A stretch of 64,000 nt of DNA from Haliclystus octoradiatus (taxonomy: Eukaryota > Cnidaria > Staurozoa > Stauromedusae > Haliclystidae). The notes beneath the pieces were generated by a model. The model did no database searches, was not told where the DNA came from, and saw only the letters and a list, made by a program, of their open reading frames with translations. Numbering within the stretch: position 1 is the stretch's first letter; the number at the start of each line of letters is the position of its first letter. The position numbers and the translations under genes are program-made. Shown here in pieces: positions 11,490-26,359 of this stretch. The stretch is taken from NCBI GenBank assembly GCA_916610825.1, contig OU744448.1:29410107-29474106 (forward strand), written 5' to 3'.

Positions 11490-14400
11490 ATGAAGAGTGA
11501 TAAGTTAGTCTTGACAGCTTTATTGGACCTTCAAGGCAAGGCTCCTTCAACCGACAGTAATGAAAGTGACCACGGTGAATCGTCTGAACGTGATAAATTT
11601 ACCAATAAAATATCACCTGAAGACAATAATGAACAGAAAGGAAACGATGATGAAAATCAAAAAGAAGAAGAAGAAGATGTTCACAGAAATGATGATGACG
11701 ATGATGACGAGGATAATTCAGAGGACAGCGAATCAGGATCCAGCTCAGATGAGAGTGAATCATGTACGTATATCATCAGGCTGCACCCACTTGCAGATAA
11801 CTATGACATAAATAAGGGAATTACACACACGGTCCAACAAAAGGTTAAGCCTTCTGTATAGGCATTCCAAATTTCTTCTGAATTTTTTTTTAAACTTTGA
11901 CCAATAAAACCATAAAAACATAAATTTTCTTGCTCTAACCTTCCAGGATCTAGGATTCCAGGATTCCTAGTTTTGTCAAACGCTGAATGCACAGTGAATT
12001 CACTTGATAAAATTGCAGTTGCCACATTTTGAAGTTTGCAAAAACAGGATACGAATGTCCAATACATTTCATTCTCTGTCATATTGTCCTGATTGCGCAC
12101 AAAGTTTAGGCTTTAGCACAATTGTGGATCGCCTATGTGAAATTCAGACACATTAGGCTATGAAGAAATGAGCTGCGACCATTATGGTACGACTGTTGAA
12201 ATATGCTTAAATGTAGCCTAACACATGATCCTATTACTCCATCAAAAGGGCTTCTTAAAACAGTTCGACATGTAAAAATGAAGCTTTGGGTTCTAGCACA
12301 CAGCTTTAGTCTAAGAAAAATATTTTTCAGAATGGCAGATATAAAAGCTGAGTCAAGCAAACTTTCCAATTTTAGGATGTCAAAGGAGAGGTCTAAAAAT
12401 CCAATCTAAGCGGATTATTTGCAGGTCTTAATTGAGTTCATTAAATTGTCAGGTCAGACTTGATATTATGGACTACCTTTCACAATGTATTAATTAGAAT
12501 TGAATAGATAGAACTGAATGTTGTTGTTGTTGTCGTTGATATTTATAGATGCAGACCTATTTGATTAATCTTTATGAATTTATTGTTTGAACAATTTAAT
12601 TTTTATTCGAGGTGCTATGCCTGATGAGCTACGACATCAGAAATGTCTATGATGAGTCCCTTGGCAGAGACGAAACACGTGTCAGACCAGCCTCGTCAGT
12701 TTGATTATTTATTTGTAGGCCTACTTATTTATAATCGTGAATGAATTATTAAAAGAATAACTTATTCGAATCCGGATATTGTCTGATCAGATCGTATTCA
12801 CAAAGTTGAATTTGAATATTTTGAATATTCCAGGATTAAACGAATCGTGATCCTCTGTGGTTGATGTTTTTGCCAGACATTATGTGCATATTAATTGTTA
12901 ACTTGCAAAATTGAAGCAACAGGTAATTGTACAATTTTTTTTATTTGATTGTAGTTGATGAAGAAGAAACAGAAATGAGAAGGGTGAAATATCTTGGTGA
13001 TATGGATAACCTCGAGAAGCAATTCACTGATCTGAAAGAACAGTAAGTGGATGTTGGCTGGTATCAACTTAGAGAAGATAAGCCTAGCCCCAGCATTTAT
13101 TAGACTGCACCACTGTCACATACATTTTCTTTATAGCCTATTAGTCAAGGAAATGATTACCCAATGTTTATTATTTTAAAAAGCATACAGCTAAAATTCA
13201 AAACATTTGGAAACCTGCATTCATCATTTATTCATACATTATAAGTATCCATAACAGTAGGCCCAGGCTATAAAAAACGTTTACTTTTGTCACTGATGTT
13301 AATTTAATTTACCATAGATATAGGTAAGTATAAAATAGGTCATATCGGCTTACATTGTCCCAAAACTGACAATTTCAGAAGAAAATTGACAATTCTATGA
13401 TTTTCTGATCAAACATCAACAAAGAAATTCAGAAGAAAATGTTGAAATGCTTCTAGGATTCCTGAAGGCTGAACATTTTGTCGGATCCTGCCGGCAATAG
13501 ATTAAGCTTTTTGAAATCTTAGAAGCAATTATCATAAAATTTTTTTGAATTGTTTTGTTTGTGTTTGGCCAATAAATCACAAATATATGAAATTTTTCTA
13601 AACTTACTCTAATGTTCTGGAATCTAGGATTACAGGATCCCTAATTTTGTTGGACCCTGCTTAGGCTATAGGTTGTCAATTAATAATGAATACCATTGCT
13701 TGCTGCTAGACACCTTGACCAGCACGTCACAATCCTCAAGGCATGCTTGTATATGGCATACTAACACTGCCTAACACATGGTTATATTACGCCATCAAAA
13801 TGGCTTCTTAAAACAGCTGAAATCATGCTTAAATTTCTGTAACTCACAAACCATTCTTTCCTTTTTACATCATCATAATTGGCAAAGGCACAGCTTATTA
13901 TAATTAATATGTTTATGCAGGGTCAGACAAAAGCAGGAATTTTGGAAGCCTAACTTTCAATAGATTGGAGCAAATTTAGAAGAAAATTGATGTTTTTGTG
14001 ATTTATTGGTCTAACTTCAAGAAGAAATTCAGAAGAAAGTGTTCAAATGCCTCTATGATTCCAGAAGGCTGAACCTTTTGTCACACACTGTGCTTATGGG
14101 TAGGGGTGGGACAATAAACCGATTAACCGGTTAACCGTTTTTAAAGCCCACCACCGGTTTTTTGATTTAGCAATCAATAAACCGCGGAAATAATGTTTTT
14201 TTTTTCAATTTACAATTTCTCACAAAAATAATAATTTTTCACGTCTGGTGATATTTTGCAAATTTCATTGTGTTTTGTTGTTTTCAATATTTCAATGATT
14301 CAATTACTGTGCGATTAGAATGCACTTGAGACCCATCACCAACCCCACATTACAAAAGAGATAGACACAGCGGCGACAAAAATGTTTTGTTTACGTTTGC

Positions 14401-17400
14401 TTCGGGAAGTGAAAAGTAAACAGTTTATTTGTAATATTTGTTGCTCACGACTTCATTCAACAATTTAAAATCCGTACAGTAAATATTATTACATTGTACA
14501 ACGCCAATCGAAAGACTTTTTTAAAAAGAAACCGTCTGTTGTATTCATAATTTTGTTTTGGTTGAGTTATACTTTCTGCAAGCCTATTGATTGAATCAGT
14601 TAATTTAGTTATTGCATTAAAATTGAATAATTCTTGGTCATTAAACAACTCAACAAATTTTTCTAGCGTGTGCGAATGTAATCTAACATAAATATTATAA
14701 AAATATAATAATAATAGTCGGTGTGAATGTAAAACTATCACATAGCAGTGAAACTTGTATATATTTAACAATAGTTGTGATCACGTTGTGATCAATTAAC
14801 AGCTTGCTATTCAAAGTTTGAAACAAAAAGATTGAATACATTGACATGTTTATAATTTGGCGTCACAATTCAACTCCATATTTACAATGGATTCCCAAAA
14901 GAATTCCAAAAATAGACCCAGCAACTGAAATATATAAATAACATACAAGTTTGAATTTCATTAACTTAGAGTTTGACCACAGCTATTCATCATCACAGCA
15001 GTTGATTACTAGTTATATTTTCAAGATGCCACGAAGTGACGTATGGAATCATTTTACTACAAGGGATAACAAGATAACTGCGAAATGCAACATCTGTGGT
15101 AACAGTTACAAATGTTCTGGTGGCACATCAAATTTAAGAGAGCATTTGACCAGATCGCATTCAAATATTTACAATGAGCAGACAACCAAAGCGCCTTCAG
15201 TTAAAGCATTTTTCAACAAACAGAAGTAATTATGATAGCATGATTATTATATTATAAGGGTTGAACTATACTATGATTTTTCTGCAGGCTATACAAAGAA
15301 AGATTCAAGCAAATTGAAACAAAACTATGTGAAGTTCAAAAAGGTAAATGCAGGTTTAATCTCTCTGTAGGCTATATCTTGAATGCAGGTTTAATCTCTC
15401 TGTAGGCTATATTGCTGGTCCTGTAATGTATATTCATATCCCTAGATTAGACAATCGGTCGTATAACAATTATGGAGATGAATTGGAAGCTTGTTCTCAC
15501 TGGGGCGATTTGGTTAAAGGGGCAAGATTGACCGGCGACCGCTTCAAGCACAAGTTGAATTTATGCTTAGCGTAATTCAACCGTCTCGCTTTGAAACTAT
15601 TGTTATACGCAGGCATAATCTGTTATAAATTTGTGTCAACAATGTACATTGTATTATGAACAATAAACATGCACGTGATCCGAAGTGTGTAGCGCCTGTC
15701 GGTCATTTTTGCTCCTTTAAATTATTTCTCTTTGTATTACAAATTCACAATAGTTAGTTTCTAATAGTCTATAGAAGCATCAATTTAAATATTTTATTTG
15801 AAAATTCCTAATTAGTAGTAAGTGTTGCCTACAGCTGGACGTCAGACGGCCTTTGAATTAGTCTTATAAAGTGTGTATCAATAGGCCTATACTTTTACGG
15901 GCATTTTGAAAGGATTCATTTTCAGGGTTATCAATTTGTATTATATCAACCATAGAAAGGATATAATAAATATGATTAAAGGAAAAATATTTGTATTTAC
16001 TTTGTTATCACTTCGTTGATGATGAAATTTTATTTCCACCAAATAATCAATGTTATCTCTACCAGTTTCTTATCAACCCATAAATAGTACTGCATCTCAT
16101 AAACTGTTCACGAATAATCCAGAAACATTTGTCATTAAAATGAACTCGTATACTTTTTTCAAAGCAGCATAGTCATATAATTTTAGCATCTGCAATATAG
16201 TGACTTTTGAACTGTTTCTATTTAGATGAAGCAATAGAATATTATTCACCACTTGCAGAACTCCAAGAGGCTAGTACTGTCAGAAGAGATATTGCTGGTA
16301 AGATAAATGTAGTATACCTATTCATCAAGGAATGCATTGCACAGACACACTAAATTTCCGCATGCAGTAGGCATTGTCAGTCCAATCCATGAGTGTTAAA
16401 AATGATCCTGGATGTTGATTAATGTTATTGTAAAATTTTCCTGAAACTGTGAACCATGAACTCATCTCAGGAAGTGGTTTGTACAGGGTACTAGATAAAA
16501 TAATTTATCATTGGCTAATCATGTTCAACCTTGGTGTAGTGGCTAGGACGTTGAACCACGGCCCGCAAGGTCTCGGGTTCAATCCCTGGTCAGAGCACTA
16601 TAGGTTGGCGCCAGGAAGGGCATCCGGCTATTAAACGCACACAAGCTTCAAAATACTACCCAATTTAACCAACCACCCCGGTGATATATATATATATATA
16701 TATTTATATAAATTATTAATAAATTATAAATACAAATTAGTCTTTGACTTCATTTTATTATTAGTATTTACGCTCTGTTAATCATTGGCATTGAGCACTC
16801 TTATCTGCTGATAGACAACTATATGTCATTATTATTATTATTACTAAATATAAATTATAAATATAAGTTATTTGTAATTTGTACAACGTTGTCTTACTGA
16901 TTGAACATAGGGCTCAATGCAAAATATAGCAGAGCTTTAAATAATAAAAGTCAGCGAATCAGACCTGTAGTCATGTTTGCTACTTGAAGTTTTCACGCCG
17001 AGGCGATCATCAGGCAATCTAATCAATGATAAAGAACACTATACCTTCTAGATACATACAAATAGGGTGCTATTGTTATTAAGTATATTGTTAATTTTAT
17101 GGATATAGGTTATTCTATTCTATTCTATTTATTAAATATAAATTATAAATATAAATTAGGCCTATAAATATAAATTATAAATAAAATTATAAATAAACTA
17201 AAATAAACCACTTCAAAATATTTTTATAAAACTTAATTTATAAAAATTTATAACTTTATAGAGATTATAAGGAAAATATTTCAAAGTAATTTCATAAAAT
17301 TGAATTTATAAAAATCTATAAAGAAATTGAGTAGGCCTACTGTATAAAGAAATTATATAAAGAAAATAAAGAGAAATTATTTCAAAATAATTTCATACCA

Positions 17401-20400
17401 TTTAATCTTGATTTAAATTACTTCTGAAACACAAATCCAGAGAAAGATAATAGTAATTTTTCCAATAATTTCAAAATGGAAATAATCTAATCGAGAAAAG
17501 AATTGATAGCCCTATCAAAAGTGTGGTATTCTATCAAATCAGTTGAGAAATAATAATTTATAATCTATACCTATAAATGCAAATGTCTTTGTGCATGTGT
17601 GTTTGTGGTGGCTTTTCGCGATTTTATCATATTTACCATATATATTTTATCGCAATTTTATTTTTTCAAAACCAAATGAATCAAATAGCATATCATCTGA
17701 TAGATAATCGTTGCAGTTAACTAGAATTGGTTTTTCAATTTTTTTCTTTGCTTTGCCTATCGAAACTAAATTTCATTTCATACACTGGTTTTGTTTTGCG
17801 TTTTGGAACCGACATTCTTCATTGCGTCATCTACTACTGTATTTAAACGTCGATGTATGTCTGTCTGTATCAACTGTATTCAAGATTCACGCTTCTCATG
17901 GTAAACGTATCAAATCCTTACTTTCCGTGGGGTATCTTATAATTTTTTGCGGCAACATAGGCCATGTTTTATGTTCATATCATATGTTTATATTCCTTCA
18001 ATTGACGGCTCGAAGCGTATTTTTTTTGTTGGATTTCCCTTGCGGCTCCATAGAAAGAACGAATTACATTCTCATGTTCGTCACGCAATATCTTTCACAG
18101 CCGACTGACCTTCAGTTCTATTGTTAGTTAGTTTTACTACAAGAACAAGAGCTAATGAGTAAAATGTCTTGTCTCCACTCTGTCTGGCATGTTGAGTTTG
18201 ATACATAATTTGAGTCTCATATAAATAATGGCCTTCTTAATGTGGGGATTATTGGATTGAGAACATGTGATACAAATTAAGCTGATGTACTGTAGGTGCA
18301 TTTCTTTCATTTTACAGTTAAACCTGATATAACGGTTGCCTCTATACAGTGGCCACCTGTATATAGTGGTCACTCTTGATATGTCTAAAATAGTATTATC
18401 TATTGAACCAACCCTGTATATACAGGCCACCTTCATAATGGAGGTCACTTTATCTAGGCCTACCTCTCGTAGATGGCTGTTATCTACAGGTTTCATTGTA
18501 TTTCTCTTATTTTTCAGACATGAGAATTTTCAGACTTTTAGCGGATTTCAGACTATTTTCACCGTTTTGAACTCTTGTTATTGCATTTTTCGCATTGAAA
18601 TCCATTACAAATGATCTAGATATCCTAGATTTCAGACTATTTTGTAAATGTGAATTCTCATTTCTGATTTTTGTTAATTTCTTTTTCAGAACAAATGAAA
18701 AAACTCAGGGTAGGTAGCCTAGATGTTAATGATATGTTAATGTTACGATTATGGCTTTAGACTTTACATAAAGAATTTCAATTGTCTACTCTTCCCCTCA
18801 ATCCCTGCCAGGTACAGGAAGAGCATCAGACCATAAAGAGTACATACATTTCAAATCCTAATCAATTACCATTTAACAACTCACCACAAGTGAAAAAAGC
18901 TTAGCCTTTGTTTGTGAAAAGATCAGGAATCTTAAGTTTAAGTTTTGAATACGGCATCTGATGAATTTTGTGAAATAATATACAATTGATGTAATGTCAT
19001 TGTTGGGATGCAAATATGTATTTTGCCTTAAAACGTAGATCTGGCTCTGACATTGATATTATACGCTTATGTTCCAGACTGAAAGCTTAGAGATATTAAC
19101 TTTGTTTGGAGCAAAAAATAATACTTGAATTGCCACATACTGACATTTAACATTTTACTGTTATAATGAAATTCTCAGTATGGTGCGGAATCGCGTTTGA
19201 TAATTTTTTATTATTAATCGGTACCTTGATTAATTCTATGAAATATTCATGCGTTTTGAGAAACATTACGAAGTTGTCGCAACAACTTTGTTTAAAATAT
19301 GTCTTCACATTATTTAGAGACTTTAACACTATCAATTTGATTAGATGAAGATGTCTTTGCAGTTCATAGACCTCTTTGTAATTATTCGCATCATTTTTAT
19401 CTAATAAACTTGATAGCTCCGCTTCCGTTAGATCTGTAATGTAGTAAATCTTTTTTTGAAAAGCAAAACATTTGTAAAATAGAGTTTTTCTATCGCTTGA
19501 CAGTCTTGATGCGACCTAACTGTCTTGAGCTCTACGCTATTGTTTCGGATTATTACATCACGTTCGAAGACAGTAGGAATTGTCAGTGTATAGTTCAACC
19601 AATAGGAAGCAAGATAACTTTTGAAAAAACTTGATATTAATAATAATATATATGTTATTTGTATTTTTATAGCTTATCAATGCTGATGTCAAGTACAGCG
19701 CTGAATTATTAGCTGCTGAACAGCAATTCAAGGTAGTTAAGTTATTAGTTGTTCATAATATTCAATAACCAATTTTGTTTTTAAGAAGATTATTTGAGCC
19801 AATATTGACACTGCCTATAATGTAAAATAATTGTGTTTGAAGGAAAACAAGTTTAAAAGATTCTTCTGTGAAATGGTCCATAACAAGCACCTCTATATAG
19901 CAGCCACCTGTCATTAGTGATCACCCCAACAATTTACAGCATTACTGTATTCTGTTTATTCAACCCCGTATATTATAGCATTAATCTTCAATTCATCATG
20001 AATTCATGATCAATGACATAATAAATCTTGGGTTTTGTGAGGAAATTTCAAAAATGTAATTTACAACAACGTAATGCTATAGTTGATAAATCTTCTATTA
20101 AATAATCAACGCTATATAAAGGCAAACTGTTTATAGTAGATGCTTTATCTTGATATTGTTGATGGTTTTATATACAAGTTACAAAGATGTCAGGGCCATT
20201 TCTGTTTTAATGGGGCCAAAAACACTAGCATGTTATTTGTTATGCTTGGGCCTGGTTTTGTAGACCAAGGTAAAAGTATGTAGGGTTATGCTAATGAGGA
20301 ATAGAGAGTACAATGGAATCCCCAGAGAAATAGAATTCTAGACAATAGCTTCAGAAGACTTCCTGTAATCTACACTACAAGGAAACAAATTACACTTGGC

Positions 20401-23400
20401 TGGAACAGATTATAAAGTGATCATAAAATCTCAACACATTGAAAAATAAATAGTAGAAATTACTGTAATATATTCCCCCCGGTATTTCAATAAAATTTAA
20501 TATTTTATTACAGTGAAACCTGTATATAACGGACCACTATAGACAGGTGACCTTTATATACAGGTTTGATTCAATAGAAAATACCATTTTAGAGCTTGCA
20601 AGAGTGACCACAATAGACAGGTGGCCGTTGTATAGAGGTGACCATTATAACAGGTTTGACTGTACTTGTAAACTTCTTTTGATTGTAATAAAAGTTTGAA
20701 TTTAGGTCCTATTTAATATAGGCCCAAGGCACATGCTTCTTATTGCCTAGGGTGTAAACGGCACTGAGAGTATTATATCAGTCTAGTCGACCACTACGTT
20801 GGGCTGATTTACAATATTTTGATTTTATAATTTGTATTTAAGAATGAAAAGAATGGTCTCATGGAATCGATGAGATTTGATTTTGAAGAAAAACTCAGAA
20901 AAGTTGAAGAAGATCGCCATGTTGATATGGATTCTGGTTAGTTGGTTCTCTTTTGTTTTATTATTATACTGAGATGATTTAGTTAATTTATATGCAATTT
21001 ATATTCACTAAGCAATACTATGGTAAGAGCCATCTGTTTACAAGAGTTGGGACACTCTTTCATGTGACACTCTCGGCTCCAATTGGACAGATGCCAGTCA
21101 CATGATTTTATGGATGCCATTTTCGTTCCCGTCGTGACTGGCTCCAAGTCCAACATATCAAAATCATCATAATTAAAATATATAAAAAGTTTAAAATATA
21201 TAACAATACCCTTGTTATTTTCACTGTTACTAGGTTGGTGGTTTGATGATACAAGTCATAGAAGAAAACGAAGGAAAGGAGCTGAGCCACATTTCCCTGA
21301 AAAACGGAAAAAGCCTTTTACTGTTGTTGATATCCTTTCTTTTAAATGTACTAATGATTGTTTGAGTCTTTGAATGATTGAGTCTTAAAAACTGTTATTC
21401 ATTTCTGCATACAAGGTCCAACAAAACTAGGAATCCTGCAATCGTAGATTTCGGAAGGCTAGATCAAATTTAGAAAAAATCGATGTTTTTATGATTTATT
21501 GGTCAAAGCTCAACAAAATAATTCAGAAGAAATGTTGGAATGAATCTTCTGTTGGACCTTGCCTGCATTATTTATTCTCCAGTTGGGTATTCTCAGCCAG
21601 GCAGAAGCATTATTAACAGTAAAGTGGAATCTGTCTATAATGGCCAAAAATGTTTTTACAAGGACTTGCCACAAAATAGGTTCAAAAAGATTTCAAAGTC
21701 AGGATGCAGATAAACAGGAATTTAACTTATCTGAATTGCACTTAAGCACACATCAAGCATCACATCATCGAGAACAAGCATTGATGCAACTATCTGTCAT
21801 TATTAATAAGTTTTTAACTTGAACTAGTTTAATGTAGTCTCAAATAGAATAGAATGGAATATAATTTTTATTTCAACCACAGCTACTAAATTTACACAAA
21901 AGCCATGAAACAAACATGAAATTCATGGTGTTTTCATGGCATTTCAATGTTTTAATATCGTGAATATGGATGTTTTCATAGTTTTCAAATTTTTTCATGG
22001 CCTAAACATTTTTCCAGTTTTCACTTTTTTCATTTTCATGGTGTTTTCGCAACACTTTCATGGGAGTTTCATGGTTGATAGTGTATTGATAACATTTACA
22101 ATTTTTTAGAGTTATGATAATTTAATGGCAGACGCCATCCAATAAGCAATTTTTTTTTCGGGAGACACACATTGCTGTAATCTACATTGTTATCATTTCT
22201 ACATATCATACATATTGTTATCCTTAACCTTTCTTTACGTCCATATATTGTTTACATGGTTAGAGAAATGGAAATATTAGAGGACTGGACTGCAATTAGA
22301 AAGGTAAACAAAATGCGCATGTGTCTCTCTCTGTTATTTTAAATTAATATTCATACTATCTAATTTGCAAATACAGTGAAACCTGTATATAAAGCCAGCT
22401 ACAAGAGGTAGATAAATTTACCAATATAGACAGGTGGCCTATATATACAGGTTTGATTCAATAGAAAGTATTATTTCAGACATACCAAGAGTGACCACTA
22501 TAGACAGGTGGCCGCTATATAGAGGTGACCGTTATAACAGGTTTGACTGTAATGGGATTGTACTTGTTTTTGACCTCAAGTAACTTTTCTTATTTCATCA
22601 ATTTTCTCTTTTGAAAATTTCTTTATCAATATTTCAATGATTTCAGGCGAAAAGTGAACTTGCAAGACGCAAAGCTGAAGGTAAATGTTTTCATCGCAAT
22701 GCATAATGCTATTTAGCCTTATATGTGGAGTTTTCATTTTTATATTAATGGCTTCATGAATACACCTTATAAACATTCCATGACCATTCATCAACATTCC
22801 ATAATTAATTTATTTTGCATTTTTCATTTTACCACAAACCAGTTACGCTATTTTCTTTTTTCGCCTGAGTGGTTGATTAGTTTGCAAGTGTTCCAAACAT
22901 TATCTTGAAATGGCACTCACAACCCTTCTAGATAACTACTAAAGGTCATTTGGAAAAAGACTTCAAATTTCAAAAAATTGTAACTAAAACTCATTTAACT
23001 ATTTTGATATTTTTCAATGTCTTTGGAGGTCCGCGTTGCAAATCTTTTTTTTTCTTGTTTTATTTTTACCATGGGTACTACTGCTAATTCATGATGTGTG
23101 ATGTATCTTTGATTATTTTTTTTTTAACAATAGAGCTTTATCCCCACGACAAAAATCCACACATCACAGCGCGCTATGAAGATGGAAAATTTTATTATGA
23201 AGGCGAATGGTAAATTATCAATATTAGATTTAATTATAATATATTTGGCAACATAATTGTTGTTTCTACTGTGGCAGTAATCACTCTTCAGTCTTCATTT
23301 GAATTTTTTTATTGGAGCAATCCAGAAAGTGTTGCAACAGGGGTTGGGTGTTCATGAAGTCTGATAGGTCTAAAATAGGTCACAAATAATGTTTCTCTCA

Positions 23401-26313
23401 ATCGCGATGAGGTAAATTGAATGGCTGTCTATGATGATCTTCATGGGTGAATCTTAAATCGAGAAAAATATGTTTAACAGCACTGGGCACATGATAATAA
23501 AATTGTGAGGTATGGTATGATCTTTTAACCTAAACTGTTTTCTTTTTTCATATATTTAGGTTTCAAAAGGGCGATAAAGTAATTCTCGATAATCGAGTGG
23601 ATTCACCTGTGAGGTAAGCAAAGCTATGCAGATTTTATCTTTTGGATTTTATCAGTGATAACTGGCTTCCTCTTGATAATTCATCAAATTTCCTGTTTGG
23701 CCTCATTTCTACTCATATTGTTTACCCAACCACTCTTAATCAATTATATAGCACATTGTATTGTATAGTCAAAGCTGTTATAACAGTCACCTCCAAACAG
23801 CGGCCACCTGTCTATAGTGGTCACTCTTGCAATGTCTAAAATAGTTTTTCTATTGAATCAAACCTTTATATAAAGGCCACCTGTCTATAGTGGTCGATTT
23901 ATCTATCTGTTTTATCTCGCCGTTATATACAGGTTTCACTGTATGATTTATAATTGCATATAATTGCATCATTCATTAGCTGAAGCAGAATGCTTTCCTT
24001 GATGCTTGTGTCACTTTTGGCAAATAAAATACATACATACATACATGATTAGAATTTTCAGGATCAGAGCCATCTAGTTATAAGAGTTGAAACACGCTAT
24101 TATTGTATTTTTGTTCCATTGAAATTTTTTTGGAAACAATATTTTGCTTTCATTTTCGAATTCATGATATTATTTTCGCGCATTTTGTTCAAATTTCGCA
24201 AGCCTGGATTGGATGGAACAAATATGGCTTTTCAAATTCATGATATTACTTTTGTGCACTATGTTCTAACTTGGCGAGTCTGGATTGGACAGAACAAATA
24301 TGCGAATTCATGATATTACTTTTGTTCACTTTATTCTAACTTGGCAAGCCTGGATTTGACGGAACATATTTGGCCTCCATAAAGTCATGTGAAGTTGCAA
24401 GTTGATTAGGCTACGGACTTATTAAAGAACGTTATGAGAATAGAATTAAAAGAAACATGTTTTGACTTTATAACAATTATAACAATTTAGATACATGTGC
24501 AATAAACATTTCAAATGCAGAAATGTGTGCAATCTTTTTAGTTGTGCCTGCGGTAGTTTTATTGTTCCCAAAATTGCCCGCGACCTGCAGTTCCCCGTTT
24601 TATTTAGTCGTGCAAAAGGTTGCCAAAAGGGTGCCTATTCACTAACTAAATGAATTTTCTTTCAGCAACATTTGATAATTTTGTCAAAATTTATGGATAC
24701 CTTTAAGTGTCTTTTAACAGCAGTTGACAACTCTAAGTTTGATGGCATGGGAATAAAAATAGAATGTTTGTTATTCTAATATTTTAGCTTAAAATGACAT
24801 GACGGGGAAAATGTATCGGGGAAAATATGTAAAATTAAGACTTAACCTTTTTCCTATAGTAAGCCCTCTTGTCATTCTGACTATTGTTTCGAGTTTGGAA
24901 TAAGTGATTGATTGAAAATAGGGTATATTCAACATTAAATATCACCGCTTAAATTCAACGTAGCCAGATCATCTATCCTTCATTGTATTAAACATGTCCA
25001 AAGTTAAAAAATCTTTTTCACCATTCTTCATCATTTAGCTACCCTAATTTGTGTTAACATTTTTTGTGTCATGTGTACTTTAAATCCAGCATTTTGTGAT
25101 TTTCTTTATGGATTTTTCTGAATTTTCATAGCCATGTTTGCAGACTTTGTTGGACCTTGTTAGCTGCTTTTTGTTTAACATTGTCAGCCTTTCAAGTTGT
25201 CCTGTCTAATAAAGACACATGTATGAAGTTGATTGCTAAAGCAGATTTGGCTGTAATATTTTATCTTTTTTGCAGCGCAACCATTTCAATCATAAATACC
25301 GGAGAGGTAAGACTTTGATTCTATTAAACATTACTTTTGATGGAATTAATATTGACTGATTTAAGTCTCGCCTTCTTTGATGTGAGGTAATTTTGAAATT
25401 TGGGAAGTGACTTTGAAAATTTTATTATTATAAATATATATATATATCTATAATAATAATAGAGTCAAGAAAGACACACTATTTTTGCTGTTACTTGAAG
25501 TTTCACGTTGTTAAACGATCATCAGACAGAATACAATTAAAAACATACATACATAAAACCTAGTTAAACATATTTAATAGCAGTGCTTATTGTTATTTAT
25601 TGTAATGGTTTCTATTGTTAATATTTAATCTATTGTTATTACATTTCCGTATGCTTGATCACGTTTTGGATGTTTTGAAATTTGAAAGGTAAAATTTGTT
25701 TTCATGGCGGCATTTGGATATTAGTTCTGATCTTTTGTTGATTAAGGTTTCCTTTGAGCAAATTATATTATATTTTTCAGCCAGGCAGAGAAAACAACGC
25801 TTTGATTTGTTACTGTATGCAGCAGCCTTGCATAAGATTGACCATTCAATCTGGTAGGACAGCTTGTTGTCTTTGGCTTGCCAAATGTATTTTGAAAGTT
25901 GGGTGTTCAATTCATAATATAATTTGCTCAAAGGAAACCTTAATCAACAAAAGATCAGAACTAATATCCAAATACCGCCATGAAAACAAATTTTACCTTT
26001 CAAATTTCAAAACATCCAAAACGTGATCAAGCATACGGAAATGTAATAACAATAGATTAAATATTAACAATAGAAACCATTACAATAAATAACAATAAGC
26101 ACTGCTATTAAATATGTTTAACTCGGTTTTACGTATGTATGTTTTTAATTGTATTCTGTCTGATGATCGTTTAACAATGTGAAACTTCAAGTAACAGCAA
26201 AAATGGTGTGTCTTTCTTGACTCTATTATTATTATTATTTACCGCTCTGCTATTTACAAGCAATGAGCGCTGTTCACCTGCCAATACTTTTAAATTTTTA
26301 TTAAATTTGAAAC

Positions 26314-26359
<46 letters not shown>

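Larger units (their letters stand above)
16298..18689 (+). other. BRMS1L intron 4
   Basis: Holds a SINE, a solitary hammerhead unit, an AT-only stretch of AAATTATAAATATAA-like repeats (about 16700-17400) and a family P element. The open frame at 17711-18127 is hydrophobic and of AT-rich composition and is not supported as a gene. The repeat at about 18517-18695, with CAGACATGAGAATTTTCAG ends, recurs at 37744-37905. Confidence 0.6.

Noticed and set aside
11801-12100. Minus-strand frame overlapping BRMS1L exon 1 and intron
   Set aside because: It reads mainly a family H element and intron sequence.
17711-18127. 138-codon open frame in BRMS1L intron 4
   Set aside because: Hydrophobic, Phe-rich composition expected of AT-rich DNA; no homology or splice support.
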